This document shows, in pieces, positions 8,132 to 16,005 of a stretch of DNA of 64,000 nucleotides. The stretch is from NCBI GenBank assembly GCA_016703945.1, contig JADJBC010000060.1:238433-302432 (forward strand). Reading direction: 5' to 3'. Below the pieces are notes generated by a model. The model was given only the letters and a program-made list of their open reading frames with translations. It searched no databases and was not told the DNA's origin. Made by a program: the position numbers and the translations under genes. The DNA is from Candidatus Aalborgicola danicus (GTDB lineage: Bacteria; Pseudomonadota; Gammaproteobacteria; Burkholderiales; Burkholderiaceae_C). Position 1 is the stretch's first letter. The number at the start of each line of letters is the position of its first letter.

Positions 8132-9826
8132 CTACACACCAAGCCAGCGCTTGGCCTGACCGACGACATCGGTCAGGCATCCGTCATCGAAGGGCGACAC
8201 GAGACCAGCAGCTCGCACCAGCGACTGGAAAGGCGCCTCGCCGCCGCGGCGGCACAGCGCGGCATAGTCCTTCATCGCGGCCGCCCGGTCCTTGCTGGCG
8301 CGCACCCAAAATTGCATGGCACACGTCTCGGCAAGTACATAGTCAATGTAATAAAAGGGAGTGCCGTAGATGTGGGACTGCGCCTGCCACATGCCGCCCT
8401 GGCTCGCATGCGACATCCCGCCGTAGTTGCGCCAAGGGAGGTACGTCCGCTCCATCTCCTGCCACATCTCGCGGCGGCGCTGAGCTGTCGCATCTGGCTC
8501 TGCATACACGAGGTGCTGAAAATGATCGACCGCCGAACCATAGGGCAAAAAGGCGAGTTTGCTTTGCAGCTCCTGGCGACGGAAACGGTCGGCGTCGTCT
8601 TTGCCGAAAAACTCCTCCATCCAAGGCCAGGTCAAGTACTCCAGACTCATTGAGTGAACCTCCGCAGCGTCGGCGCTCGGCCAGTAGTAGTCGGACAAAC
8701 GCTGTTGGCGTGAGGAATAGTTCTGGTAAGCGTGTCCCATCTCGTGGGTAAAGACGGTGACGTCGGCACTGGTGCCGTTGAAATTTGCAAAAATGAACGG
8801 CAGGCCCCACTCGGTGATGCTGGTGCAGTAGCCGCCACCGGCCTTGCCGTCACGGGCCTTGAGGTCAAGCAGACCGCGCTCGCGCATCTGCGCGAAGAAC
8901 ACGCCCATGTCGTTACCAAGCTCTTCAAACATCGTTTGGGCGCGCGCCACCATCCAATCGTGGTCGCCTTTCTGGCGGGGGCTGCCCTGGATGTCCCAGA
9001 CCTTTTCATCCCAAGACATCACCTTGTCTATGCCAAGGTCCCTGGCTTGCGTCTGCTTGAGTGCGAAGGCAAGCGGTACGATGTCATCGCGAATCTGTTC
9101 GCGAAATTCGGCGACGGCCGCCTGGTCATAGTCGTTGCGTTGGCGCATGCGGTAGGCCATTTCAACGTAGTTCTTGAAGCCAAGCTTCTGCGACATTGCG
9201 TGGCGCAGCGTGACCAGCTCGTCGAAGATCGCGTCAAGCTCGGCCGCGTTGGAGGCGAACCATCCCCACTGTGCCTCACTTGCGGCCTGCCGGGTGGCGC
9301 GGTCAGCGTGCATCGTGAATGCAGCAAGACGCGAGAGGTTGTAGCTCTCACCACGGAAGGGGATTTGCGCTGCAGACTTGAGTGACGTGTACTTGGAGGC
9401 CAGCTTGCTTTCGGCGACGAGATCGGCCTCGATCTTGGGATCGAAGGTGATCACATCGTTCTCCCACATGCGAAACGCTTGTGCACCGAAGGCCGTTTCG
9501 AGCTCAGCGCGGTGCGGCGACTTGAGGAGCATCTTCTTGAACTCGGTTTCAGGGCCGAGGAATTTGGGCGAAAGCTCCGACTCACGGTCTTTGGCGGCCT
9601 TGTAGGCTTCGTTTCTGGTGTCCTGCGTGAAGCGAACGTGTACCACGCTCTGCCAAGTGCCTATTCTGATGCGCAAAGCGTCCCAGCGCTCAATCGCTGC
9701 CACTCGACCGGCGGCGTCGGTTGCTGCTTCAAACGCGGCGTTTATTGTTGCGTACTCGGCGACGACGGAGTCAAGGTTTGGGGTCTCAGGCTTGAACGTA
9801 TCGAAGTTCGGAAGTGTGGTGTGCAT
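8132..9826 (-). CDS. M3-family oligoendopeptidase
   Basis: This 564-residue protein is an M3 zinc metallopeptidase of the oligoendopeptidase F/thimet type. The zinc site HEMGH is in VFTHEMGHAYQNYSS, with the third ligand likely in the downstream AEVHSMSLEYL. The start at 9826 gives MHTTLPNFDTF, and the frame extends further upstream but without family-like sequence. There is no signal peptide, so it is cytoplasmic and probably degrades peptides of moderate size. It stands alone, convergent with the cytochrome gene and separated from the next gene group by about 750 bases. Confidence 0.92.
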   Translation of the reverse strand: MHTTLPNFDTFKPETPNLDSVVAEYATINAAFEAATDAAGRVAAIERWDALRIRIGTWQSVVHVRFTQDTRNEAYKAAKDRESELSPKFLGPETEFKKMLLKSPHRAELETAFGAQAFRMWENDVITFDPKIEADLVAESKLASKYTSLKSAAQIPFRGESYNLSRLAAFTMHADRATRQAASEAQWGWFASNAAELDAIFDELVTLRHAMSQKLGFKNYVEMAYRMRQRNDYDQAAVAEFREQIRDDIVPLAFALKQTQARDLGIDKVMSWDEKVWDIQGSPRQKGDHDWMVARAQTMFEELGNDMGVFFAQMRERGLLDLKARDGKAGGGYCTSITEWGLPFIFANFNGTSADVTVFTHEMGHAYQNYSSRQQRLSDYYWPSADAAEVHSMSLEYLTWPWMEEFFGKDDADRFRRQELQSKLAFLPYGSAVDHFQHLVYAEPDATAQRRREMWQEMERTYLPWRNYGGMSHASQGGMWQAQSHIYGTPFYYIDYVLAETCAMQFWVRASKDRAAAMKDYAALCRRGGEAPFQSLVRAAGLVSPFDDGCLTDVVGQAKRWLGV

Positions 9827-10575
9827 GCGTGCCTCTGTGCTGCGGGAACGCGAAATGGTACGCCAAGTGCTCAAGTCACGATGCATGCCAATGCGGCGAA
9901 TTGATAAGGCAGTTCAACCACACTGGGCCAAGTACCGCACCGTGGAAGCGCTGTCACAACATGCGCAGTGGCGTCACATCAGAGTGGAAGACGGGCCTGG
10001 TCGCGCTCTTGGACGAAGCTTCCGCGTCAAGCTCTGGCCCACGCTTGGTGCGTCCCACCCGAACAACCGACATTTCAGCGGCATTGAACGTCGCTTGATG
10101 GCGCTGCGAGAGGGACTGTTTGTTAACGGGCACAGCTGTGGGGCGAAACCCGCCGCCTGACCCGCTTCCCCAACATTGGCCACACACCGTGTGTGATGAA
10201 CATGCCGCCCACCACCATCAACCTGCTGGCCAGCAAGGCGTTTGCGGTTACATCGAATTTGCGCCGGTGCCGAGTTTTGTAGCCCCTTACGGGGATTGAA
10301 TCAGAATCAATGTGCCAAATTGGCCTTCAGCCCACGTCGAATAAGCGTGAGTAGCTATTATTTTTGTAGCGAACAGAGGTCTGGATCGCCCTTTACAAGA
10401 GTCGCACACGAGTGTCCGGTATCTGGAAGCCCGATCACACAAATTCTGCGGCCGGGTAGACGCCCTTCGCGGCGGACTTCGAAGTGCCCTTTGCAGAAGT
10501 TCGATCTCTTGGCAGCGTTGCCAGACACCGGCCGTTCGATTGGAGTGGTAGAAAGATGGCTCTATTGGCAATCGG
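9827..10575. other. Gene-poor interval with possible coding remnants and one repeat
   Basis: No convincing gene was found in this 749-base interval. Short protein-like stretches occur in different frames, for example RFPNIGHTPCVMNMP near 10165 and GYIEFAPVPSFVAPYGD ending near 10299. They could be remains of a decayed gene, but I could not name a family. Copy C of the dispersed repeat sits at 10312-10373. Confidence 0.4.
10312..10373 (+). repeat. Dispersed repeat, copy C
   Basis: This copy begins TGCCAAATTGGCCTTCAGCCC and continues with CGTCGAATAAGCGTGAGTAG and TTTTTGTAGCGAA, closely matching copy D at 15905. It lies in a gene-poor interval. Confidence 0.75.
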
Positions 10576-11213
10576 TTACCCATCACGCCCGAAGACGCTT
10601 GGTGCGGTAAGTTGCTTGACCACTGAAAGATCGGCAGGCGCTTTCTGGCCCCATACGCGCAACGCCTCCAGTTGCGCCAGAAATGCGCTCGCAGAAATTT
10701 CCTTGTCCCGGTTCTCAGATCGTTCCTTCAGCCGCTCCAGGAACGCTTTGCCTGCTTCGATGCCGGTGGGGGTGCGGGTAAAGAACAGAAACTGCTTGGC
10801 ATCCTGGCCCGTAAAGAAGCCCCGCAACATGTCGTAAAAGGTCACCCCCGCCACTGCACTGATGCCACGGTTGTCAAAAGCAATCACATGGTGCTTTGCC
10901 GCAATGCCGTCCATGATCCGGGGGTCCCAGTTGTCCAGCACGGCGGCCAGATGGATCAGAAACACCACGGGTGTTCCGCCGTTCTGCTTTCCCAACTCCC
11001 GGTACGCGAAGCTGACATCGCCCGCCGTGATGGTTTGCGTGGCCACGCTTTTCCAGGTATCCACCGACGTTTGATTGGACACCCCTTCTGCTGCCCCTGC
11101 CGCCGTTGAAAAGAGGGCAGCAGCCATGGTGAACCCCGCGCAACACGCGCAAATGCATGCGCGATTCCTCGATTGGTGCCGGTGGCAGGATTAACAGAAT
11201 TTTGGATTTTCAT
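10576..11213 (-). pseudogene. Decayed alpha/beta hydrolase
   Basis: This is a remnant of a secreted or anchored alpha/beta hydrolase. An ATG at 11213 with AGGAG eight bases upstream begins MKIQNSVNPATG, but the frame must shift near 11127 to continue with FSTAAGAAEGVSNQTS. The body keeps the family strands TPVVFLIHLAAVLDNWDP and HHVIAFDNRGI. It then jumps directly to VTFYDMLRGFFTGQDAKQFLFFTRT, so the stretch that normally holds the nucleophile serine elbow (GxSxG) is gone. The C-terminus stops at APSVFGRDG, before the catalytic histidine region. It cannot be an active hydrolase. It is the terminal gene of a TetR-linked group and still carries an operator-like palindrome upstream. Confidence 0.75.
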
Positions 11214-11246
11214 AAGGGACTCCTGAGGGTTAAATGGATACTTCGC

Positions 11247-11260
11247 ATGACGGTCGTCAT
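11247..11260. promoter_or_regulatory. Candidate TetR operator upstream of hydrolase remnant
   Basis: ATGACGGTCGTCAT is an inverted repeat with 6-bp arms (ATGACG/CGTCAT), 34 bases upstream of the hydrolase start. It shares the ATGAY-N4-RTCAT pattern with sites at 12370 and 13007. Confidence 0.55.
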
Positions 11261-11301
11261 ACTTGAGGGCGTGCCAATGCGTGGAATGCATCGGCAACGC
11301 T

Positions 11302-12303
11302 CTACCGAACCTTGATCACGACCTTGCCTTTGGCACGTCCGCTTTCGACGTAAGCCAAGGCCTCGTTGGTAGCCTCAAAGGGGAAGACCTTATCGACAAC
11401 CGGGCGTATGGCACCCGACTCAATCAACGGTGTGATTTGTCGCAACTGACTTCCGCTGGCTTTCATGAACAGGAAGGAATAGTCCACGTTGAGGTGCTTG
11501 GCTTTTCTGCGGGTGTCAAAGCTCAGTGCGCGCAAAACTTGCTTCACGAACCATGGGGCCTTGATTTCTTCTGCAAACGCGGGGTCTGGTGGGCCGGAGA
11601 TGGAGATGAGTTGTCCACCGGGTTGGAGCACATTCAAAGATTTCTCCAGTGTCTTGCCATCCTGGCTGTTCAGAACGACGTCGTAGCCGCTCAGCACTTT
11701 TTCAAACTCGTCTTTTTTGTAATCAATGACAACATCCGCCCCCAGACTTTTCACCCACGCCACATTCCCTGTGCCCGTGGTGGTGGCAACGGTTGCGCCC
11801 AGATGTTTGGCCAACTGGATGGCAAACGTACCCACGCCACCAGAGCCGGCCTGAATGAAGATCTTCTGCCCCCGCTTCAGCCGGGCTTTCTCGACCAGTG
11901 CCTGCCAAGCCGTCAAAGCGACCAGCGGAAGGGATGCGGCCTCTTCCATGGTGAGATTCTTGGGTTTGAGCGCCAGGGACGTTTCCTTGACAGGGACAAA
12001 TTCTGCGAACGTTCCGATCCGAAAATCATCCGGCCTGGAATAGACCTCGTCACCGGCCTTGAACTGCCGCACGTTGCGCCCCACCTCGACGACCACTCCG
12101 GCTACGTCGTGCCCCAGAACAAAAGGTGTGCGGTAAGGGAGTATGAGTTTGAACTCTCCGTTGCGGAGTTTGGCGTCCAGCAGATTCACACCCGCGGCAT
12201 GCACCTCGACCAGGACCTCGTCATCGCGCAGCTCCGGCATGGGAACGTCGGCCAAGGTCAGCGTGCTCTTTTTTCCATAACGATCAACGGTGAATGCCTT
12301 CAT
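11302..12303 (-). CDS. NAD(P)-dependent MDR-superfamily oxidoreductase (quinone reductase-like)
   Basis: This 333-residue protein is a medium-chain dehydrogenase/reductase of the zinc-independent quinone-oxidoreductase group. The N-terminal GroES-like domain includes VLVEVHAAGVNLLDAKLRNG and LGHDVAGVVVEVG. The nucleotide-binding fold follows, with AGSGGVGTFAIQLAKHLGA. There is no structural-zinc cysteine cluster. Such enzymes use NADPH to reduce quinones or enones, and the substrate cannot be told here. Its start lies between two operator-like palindromes in a TetR-linked group, so it is probably induced by the TetR ligand together with the neighbouring genes. Confidence 0.9.
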   Translation of the reverse strand: MKAFTVDRYGKKSTLTLADVPMPELRDDEVLVEVHAAGVNLLDAKLRNGEFKLILPYRTPFVLGHDVAGVVVEVGRNVRQFKAGDEVYSRPDDFRIGTFAEFVPVKETSLALKPKNLTMEEAASLPLVALTAWQALVEKARLKRGQKIFIQAGSGGVGTFAIQLAKHLGATVATTTGTGNVAWVKSLGADVVIDYKKDEFEKVLSGYDVVLNSQDGKTLEKSLNVLQPGGQLISISGPPDPAFAEEIKAPWFVKQVLRALSFDTRRKAKHLNVDYSFLFMKASGSQLRQITPLIESGAIRPVVDKVFPFEATNEALAYVESGRAKGKVVIKVR

Positions 12304-12369
12304 GGTTTTTCCTTTTCTTAAATATGCTGGGCGCGCAACCCAATGGCTGGTGTTATCGGTGACATTCGT

Positions 12370-12383
12370 ATGATGCCTATCAT
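12370..12383. promoter_or_regulatory. Candidate TetR operator upstream of oxidoreductase
   Basis: ATGATGCCTATCAT has 5-bp arms (ATGAT/ATCAT) and lies about 67 bases upstream of the oxidoreductase start. It matches the pattern of the sites at 11247 and 13007, including a preceding CG(C/T) and a following AT-rich base pair. Confidence 0.55.
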
Positions 12384-12402
12384 ATATTTTGGCAAAAAAA
12401 AG

Positions 12403-13020
12403 TCAGTCGGTGGGCGTGGTCGCAGGCAGAGCCAGGCTCTTCAAGCTGGCATTGCACAGTGCGTCAGACAGCGTGGGGTCATTCACGGCGCGGGCCAGAA
12501 TCAAAGTGCCAACCATCGTGGCTACGGTCACCAGCGCGCGCTCATGTGCGCTGGGTTGTCCCCAATCCGGTAACTGACGGGCAACCAGATCAATCATCTC
12601 TTTGATGCGGCGGGTGGCTGCAAGTCGCACCTCTGGCGATTGGCGTGGCATTTCAGAACCGAGGGCTGAAATTGGACAGCCTGTCTCGATGCTCTCAAGA
12701 TGCTCCTTGGAGAGGTAGACCTGCATGAGAGCCTGTAGCGCCTGATCTGCTGGCACAGCAGCAATGACGCTCGCAGCCAGGGAGTTGGATTCAGCACCTG
12801 CACGGTCCGCCGCCTCTGCCAGCATGGCTTCGCGGGACTCAAAATGGGCATAAAAGGCGCCATGCGTCAGACCCGCTTCTTTCATGATGTCGGCGACGCC
12901 GGTACCGTTATAGCCACTACGGCGTATCGCACGCGCAGCTGCACCAACGATGCGCTCGTGGGAGGCTTCTTTGGTGGAGCTTCTGGATTGGGCGTCATTC
13001 TTTCGCATGACGCGTATCAT
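12403..13020 (-). CDS. TetR-family transcriptional regulator
   Basis: This protein of about 205 residues has an N-terminal TetR HTH: IVGAAARAIRRSGYNGTGVADIMKEAGLTHGAFYAHFESREAMLAEA. The C-terminal ligand domain contains a Cys in TGCPISALGSEM. Two start codons are possible, 13020 (MIRVMRKN) and 13008 (MRKND), and neither has a clear ribosome-binding site. Both overlap a 14-bp palindrome at 13007-13020, which suggests autorepression. The MFS transporter gene ends 8 bases upstream. The protein likely represses the oxidoreductase and hydrolase genes too, as inferred from the shared palindromes. The ligand is unknown, perhaps a reactive small molecule exported by the pump. Confidence 0.9.
   Translation of the reverse strand: MIRVMRKNDAQSRSSTKEASHERIVGAAARAIRRSGYNGTGVADIMKEAGLTHGAFYAHFESREAMLAEAADRAGAESNSLAASVIAAVPADQALQALMQVYLSKEHLESIETGCPISALGSEMPRQSPEVRLAATRRIKEMIDLVARQLPDWGQPSAHERALVTVATMVGTLILARAVNDPTLSDALCNASLKSLALPATTPTD
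13007..13020. promoter_or_regulatory. Candidate TetR auto-operator at its own start
   Basis: ATGACGCGTATCAT covers both possible start codons of the TetR gene. It shares the ATGAY-N4-RTCAT arms with the sites upstream of the two downstream genes. Confidence 0.5.
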
Positions 13021-13028
13021 ATCAAAAT

Positions 13029-14216
13029 CTATTGAGGCGTGCAACAGAAGAGAAATGCCAGAAGCGACAAGCCCAGGTTTGTTGCCAGTACGATGCAGAA
13101 CGCCGCATACACCGGAACCGAAAGTGAGGCTGCGATACCAATGGCGACGGCCGCGCAGCCCATTTGCAAGAAACCAAGCAGGGCGGATGCTGCCCCAGCC
13201 TTTTGCCCAAAGGGTTGCAAGGTGATGGCGGTGCCCAGCGGGTTGATGAGACCCATGCCCAGCAGAAACACCGTGATCGCAAAAGAGAAGTAGTAGACAT
13301 CTTCCCAGCCGAACAGCAGGGCCAGGCTTCCAGCCAGCGCAATCAGGATGCCCGCACGCGCCGCCCGAATCTGCCCCCATCGGCGTGCCAGCTTAGGTGC
13401 CAGAATGCCCGCACCGAACACCACAAAGACGGTAGAGGCGAAGAACAACGACAGCCCTAGCGGCGCAAAACCAAAGCCCGCCATCAGGATCGCCGGTGCC
13501 ATGGCAAAGAACATGTACAGCGAGCCGATGACCAGGCTGACCGACAGCGCCGGTGCAATGAAGCGGCGATCCCGCAGCAATTCGCCATAGGTTTTCAAGA
13601 TGGCGGTCATTGAGAGTGCTGCGCGCTTATCGGCGCCATGCGTTTCCCCAAGTTGGCTCCAGTAGCGCATGCCCAGCAGTACCGCCAGCAGCGCGACCAC
13701 ACCGAACGTGGATCGCCAGCCCAGTACGCTATTCAGTGCGCCACCCAGCAAAGGAGAAAACCCGGGCGCTGCGGCCATGGCCACCATGATTAAGGAAAGT
13801 GCTCGGGCCAGCGCTTCACCCTCGAACAGGTCGCGCGCAATGGCGCGCGACAACACCGAGGTGGCGCACACGCCCAGCGCTTGCACGATGCGGCCGACAA
13901 CGAGTTGCGACAGGCTGCCTGCCAATGCACACATGGCGCTGCCTGCGACAAAAACCATCAGCCCGCTCATCACCAACCACTTGCGCCCAAAGCGGTCAGA
14001 CAATGGACCAACGAAAAGTTGACCCATGGCAAAGGCGACAAAGAAGCTGGCAAGTGTTGCACTCAGGTCTTTGACTGTGGTGTGCAGCTCTCTCGCCATC
14101 TCCGGGAATGCGGGCAGGATGATGTTGGTTGCAAGTGACCCCAGCGCAGCCAGACCCGCCAACAGCAGCAACAAGTTCCCTGTCAACTGACTTTGCGACT
14201 CAGACTGTTGTTGCAT
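13029..14216 (-). CDS. MFS drug-efflux transporter, Bcr/CflA type
   Basis: This 395-residue protein has twelve predicted membrane spans and the MFS motif A PLSDRFGRKWLVMSGLMVF after span 2. Span 5 carries AAAPGFSPLLGGAL. This arrangement and length match the Bcr/CflA subgroup of proton-driven multidrug exporters in the inner membrane. The start at 14216 has AGGAG seven bases upstream. The frame overlaps the end of the MarR gene by 17 bases, so the two are coupled. The TetR gene follows on the same strand. It likely exports a toxic compound sensed by MarR, TetR or both. Confidence 0.9.
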   Translation of the reverse strand: MQQQSESQSQLTGNLLLLLAGLAALGSLATNIILPAFPEMARELHTTVKDLSATLASFFVAFAMGQLFVGPLSDRFGRKWLVMSGLMVFVAGSAMCALAGSLSQLVVGRIVQALGVCATSVLSRAIARDLFEGEALARALSLIMVAMAAAPGFSPLLGGALNSVLGWRSTFGVVALLAVLLGMRYWSQLGETHGADKRAALSMTAILKTYGELLRDRRFIAPALSVSLVIGSLYMFFAMAPAILMAGFGFAPLGLSLFFASTVFVVFGAGILAPKLARRWGQIRAARAGILIALAGSLALLFGWEDVYYFSFAITVFLLGMGLINPLGTAITLQPFGQKAGAASALLGFLQMGCAAVAIGIAASLSVPVYAAFCIVLATNLGLSLLAFLFCCTPQ

Positions 14217-14655
14217 CACTGGACTCCTGATCAAGGGTCGCGATGCAGGAATCGAGCAAGTCGTGCAGCGCCAAAACGCGCTCCATGCCTAATCGCTCGT
14301 TTAGAGCCAGTTGGGCTGCTTTCCAGGCACGCTGACCTTCGGCACGTATGGCATGACCCGCAACGGTCGCATCGACCAGACGACTGCGCGCGTTTTCACC
14401 TGCACCGACCGTCAACCAGCCTTGAGCCGCCATCGGCTGCAGGTTGCGGGTCAAGGTCGAGGCGTCCATCTGCATGCGCTTGGCCAAATCGCCCGGACGA
14501 ATCGGCCCGAGCTTGACGATGTGGGAAAGCAGCGCGTACTGCGTATTCTTCAAGCCGACCTCGGACATGTAGTGGTCGTAGTGCCGAGTCACCATGCGAC
14601 CCAGCTGGCGCAGCTTCAGGTTGGTACATCCCTTTGGTTTGGTAGTGATTTCCAT
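14200..14655 (-). CDS. MarR-family transcriptional regulator
   Basis: This 151-residue regulator shows the winged-helix MarR domain: LKNTQYALLSHIVKLGPIRPGDLAKRMQMDASTLTRNLQPMAAQGWL. One Cys near the N-terminus (KGCTNLKLRQ) and one near the C-terminus (DSCIATL) might be redox-active, though this is speculative. It is transcribed divergently from a thioesterase gene across a 52-base gap and is coupled to the MFS exporter gene downstream. It probably represses its own promoter and the divergent one. Confidence 0.9.
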   Translation of the reverse strand: MEITTKPKGCTNLKLRQLGRMVTRHYDHYMSEVGLKNTQYALLSHIVKLGPIRPGDLAKRMQMDASTLTRNLQPMAAQGWLTVGAGENARSRLVDATVAGHAIRAEGQRAWKAAQLALNERLGMERVLALHDLLDSCIATLDQESSDATTV

Positions 14656-14707
14656 GTGATATATTGTACCTGCAACTGTTGTATATGCAAATGAAAAGGA
14701 TGCTTTG
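14656..14707. promoter_or_regulatory. Divergent promoter region, MarR / thioesterase
   Basis: This is an AT-rich 52-base gap between divergent genes. It contains a short palindrome CAACTGTTG and two TTGTA copies 15 bases apart, within ATATTGTACCTGCAACTG. These are candidate MarR contacts, but no classical MarR site could be assigned. Confidence 0.4.
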
Positions 14708-15241
14708 ATGACACCAAATCAGGTACTTACGAGCTGGAGGGAGAAAGAGGTCGCCGTGCGCGCACGCTTGCTCGCACCGGGCGTTGCGCCACGGGCGCAG
14801 GTATTTGGGACGACGGGCATGGAAGTTTTTGACGCGATATTTGCCGGAAAACTTCCGCCCGCGCCCATTGGCGACTCACTGGACTTTATTCCGGTTCATG
14901 TGGAACCTCGCCTTGCCATCTTTCAAGGCAAACCACTGCTGCGGCATTACAACCCTCTGGGCACCGTCCACGGCGGCTGGTTCTGCACCTTGCTCGATTC
15001 GGCCGTTGGATGCGCCGTTCATACGACCTTGCCTGCTGCAAAGGGATACACAACGCTTGAATTGAAGGTAAACATGTTGCGTCCGCTCACAGATGCGGTG
15101 CCACTGGTGCGCGCTGAGGGTAAGGTAGTTCACGCAGGGCGACAAATTGCCATTGCGGAGGGACGCATTGTTGGTCCGGACGGAAAGCTTTATGCGCACG
15201 CTACGACGACTTGCATGATCTTTGATCACATCGGAGATTGA
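14708..15241 (+). CDS. PaaI-type hotdog-fold thioesterase
   Basis: This 177-residue protein has the hotdog thioesterase fold of the PaaI/YdiI group. The motif HYNPLGTVHGGWFCTLLDSAVGCAV contains the HGG signature with the acidic catalytic residue near LLDSA. The strand TTLELKVNMLRPL and the C-terminal YAHATTTCMIF complete the fold. Such enzymes hydrolyse aromatic or acyl-CoA thioesters in the cytoplasm. The ATG at 14708 follows AAAAGGATG. Divergence from a MarR regulator is common for aromatic-compound or stress genes. The substrate is unknown. Confidence 0.88.
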   Translation: MTPNQVLTSWREKEVAVRARLLAPGVAPRAQVFGTTGMEVFDAIFAGKLPPAPIGDSLDFIPVHVEPRLAIFQGKPLLRHYNPLGTVHGGWFCTLLDSAVGCAVHTTLPAAKGYTTLELKVNMLRPLTDAVPLVRAEGKVVHAGRQIAIAEGRIVGPDGKLYAHATTTCMIFDHIGD

Positions 15242-15377
15242 GACACATAGCCCCGCCGACCCTTTCGAGTGTGTGCGGCGACGAACAGACCTGGCGTGAA
15301 CGTTGAACTACGGTGGGAACGCGTTGCTGTTGCAGCGCGTCGACGCGTGATTCGGCTAATTCTCTCGGGAGCAAGAC

Positions 15378-15857
15378 ATGGGCAGCACTACTGAAACGGT
15401 CAAAGACATCGGACCACAACCGCAATCATTCGACATTGAGAGTGCGACAAAGGCAAATACAAATTACCGTTCCGTCGCCTGGAGCGGGCGCTATTTGCAA
15501 GTCACACTGATGTCCATTCCCGTGGGCGGCGACATTGGTCTTGAAGCGCATCCCGAGACAGATCAGTTCCTGCGCCTCGACGCTGGCAGTGGCCGAGTGC
15601 AGATGGGAGCCACGAAGGACAAACTGACGTTTGAAAAGGATGTTTCAGATGGTTGGTGCGTCCTCGTTCCGGCGGGTACCTGGCACAACATTACCAATAT
15701 CGGGACGGAGCCCATGCAGGTCTATGCGATCTATGCACCCGCCCACCACTCGCCCGGCAAGGTGCACGCGACGGCGGCGGCGGCCGAAGCCGACAAAGAC
15801 GATGAGCCGGCGACCTGGTCGGTTCAGCCAAAACAAGTGGCCGACAAACACGGGTGA
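15378..15857 (+). CDS. Cupin-domain protein
   Basis: This 159-residue protein has one cupin barrel, with motif 1 around GLEAHPETDQFLRLDAGSGRVQMG and motif 2 around GWCVLVPAGTWHNITN. The His and Glu positions could bind a metal. The C-terminal tail is charged and looks disordered (ATAAAAEADKDDEPATW). A start ATG at 15378 follows CGGGAGCAAGAC. Proteins of this form are often called cupin or mannose-6-phosphate isomerase-like, usually without known activity. It lies 136 bases behind the thioesterase gene and is probably a separate unit. Confidence 0.82.
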   Translation: MGSTTETVKDIGPQPQSFDIESATKANTNYRSVAWSGRYLQVTLMSIPVGGDIGLEAHPETDQFLRLDAGSGRVQMGATKDKLTFEKDVSDGWCVLVPAGTWHNITNIGTEPMQVYAIYAPAHHSPGKVHATAAAAEADKDDEPATWSVQPKQVADKHG

Positions 15858-15904
15858 GAGTGGAGTCGTGGCACTTGCTGGGGTTCGGATCGACTAAATT
15901 TTAT

Positions 15905-15967
15905 GTGCCAAATAGGGCTCAAGCCCACGTGGAATATGCGTAAGCTGCTCTAATTGTTGTAGCGAAA
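15905..15967 (+). repeat. Dispersed repeat, copy D
   Basis: TGCCAAATAGGGCTCAAGCCC is followed by CGTGGAATATGCGTAAGC and TTGTTGTAGCGAA. The end runs into a 12-bp palindrome, CGAAACGTTTCG, at 15963-15974, just upstream of a membrane protein gene. Confidence 0.75.
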
Positions 15968-16005
15968 CGTTTCGATCATCCATGCATGACTCCAAGGAAC
16001 CGTCA

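Noticed and set aside
9618..10160. Plus-strand frame overlapping the M3 peptidase start
   Set aside because: Most of it is antisense to the peptidase gene and the remainder has no recognisable domain.
11263..12321. Plus-strand frame of 352 codons
   Set aside because: It is antisense to the MDR oxidoreductase, which has clear motifs.
15963..15974. Palindrome CGAAACGTTTCG as a regulator site
   Set aside because: It straddles the end of a repeat copy and was not found elsewhere; no reason to assign a function.
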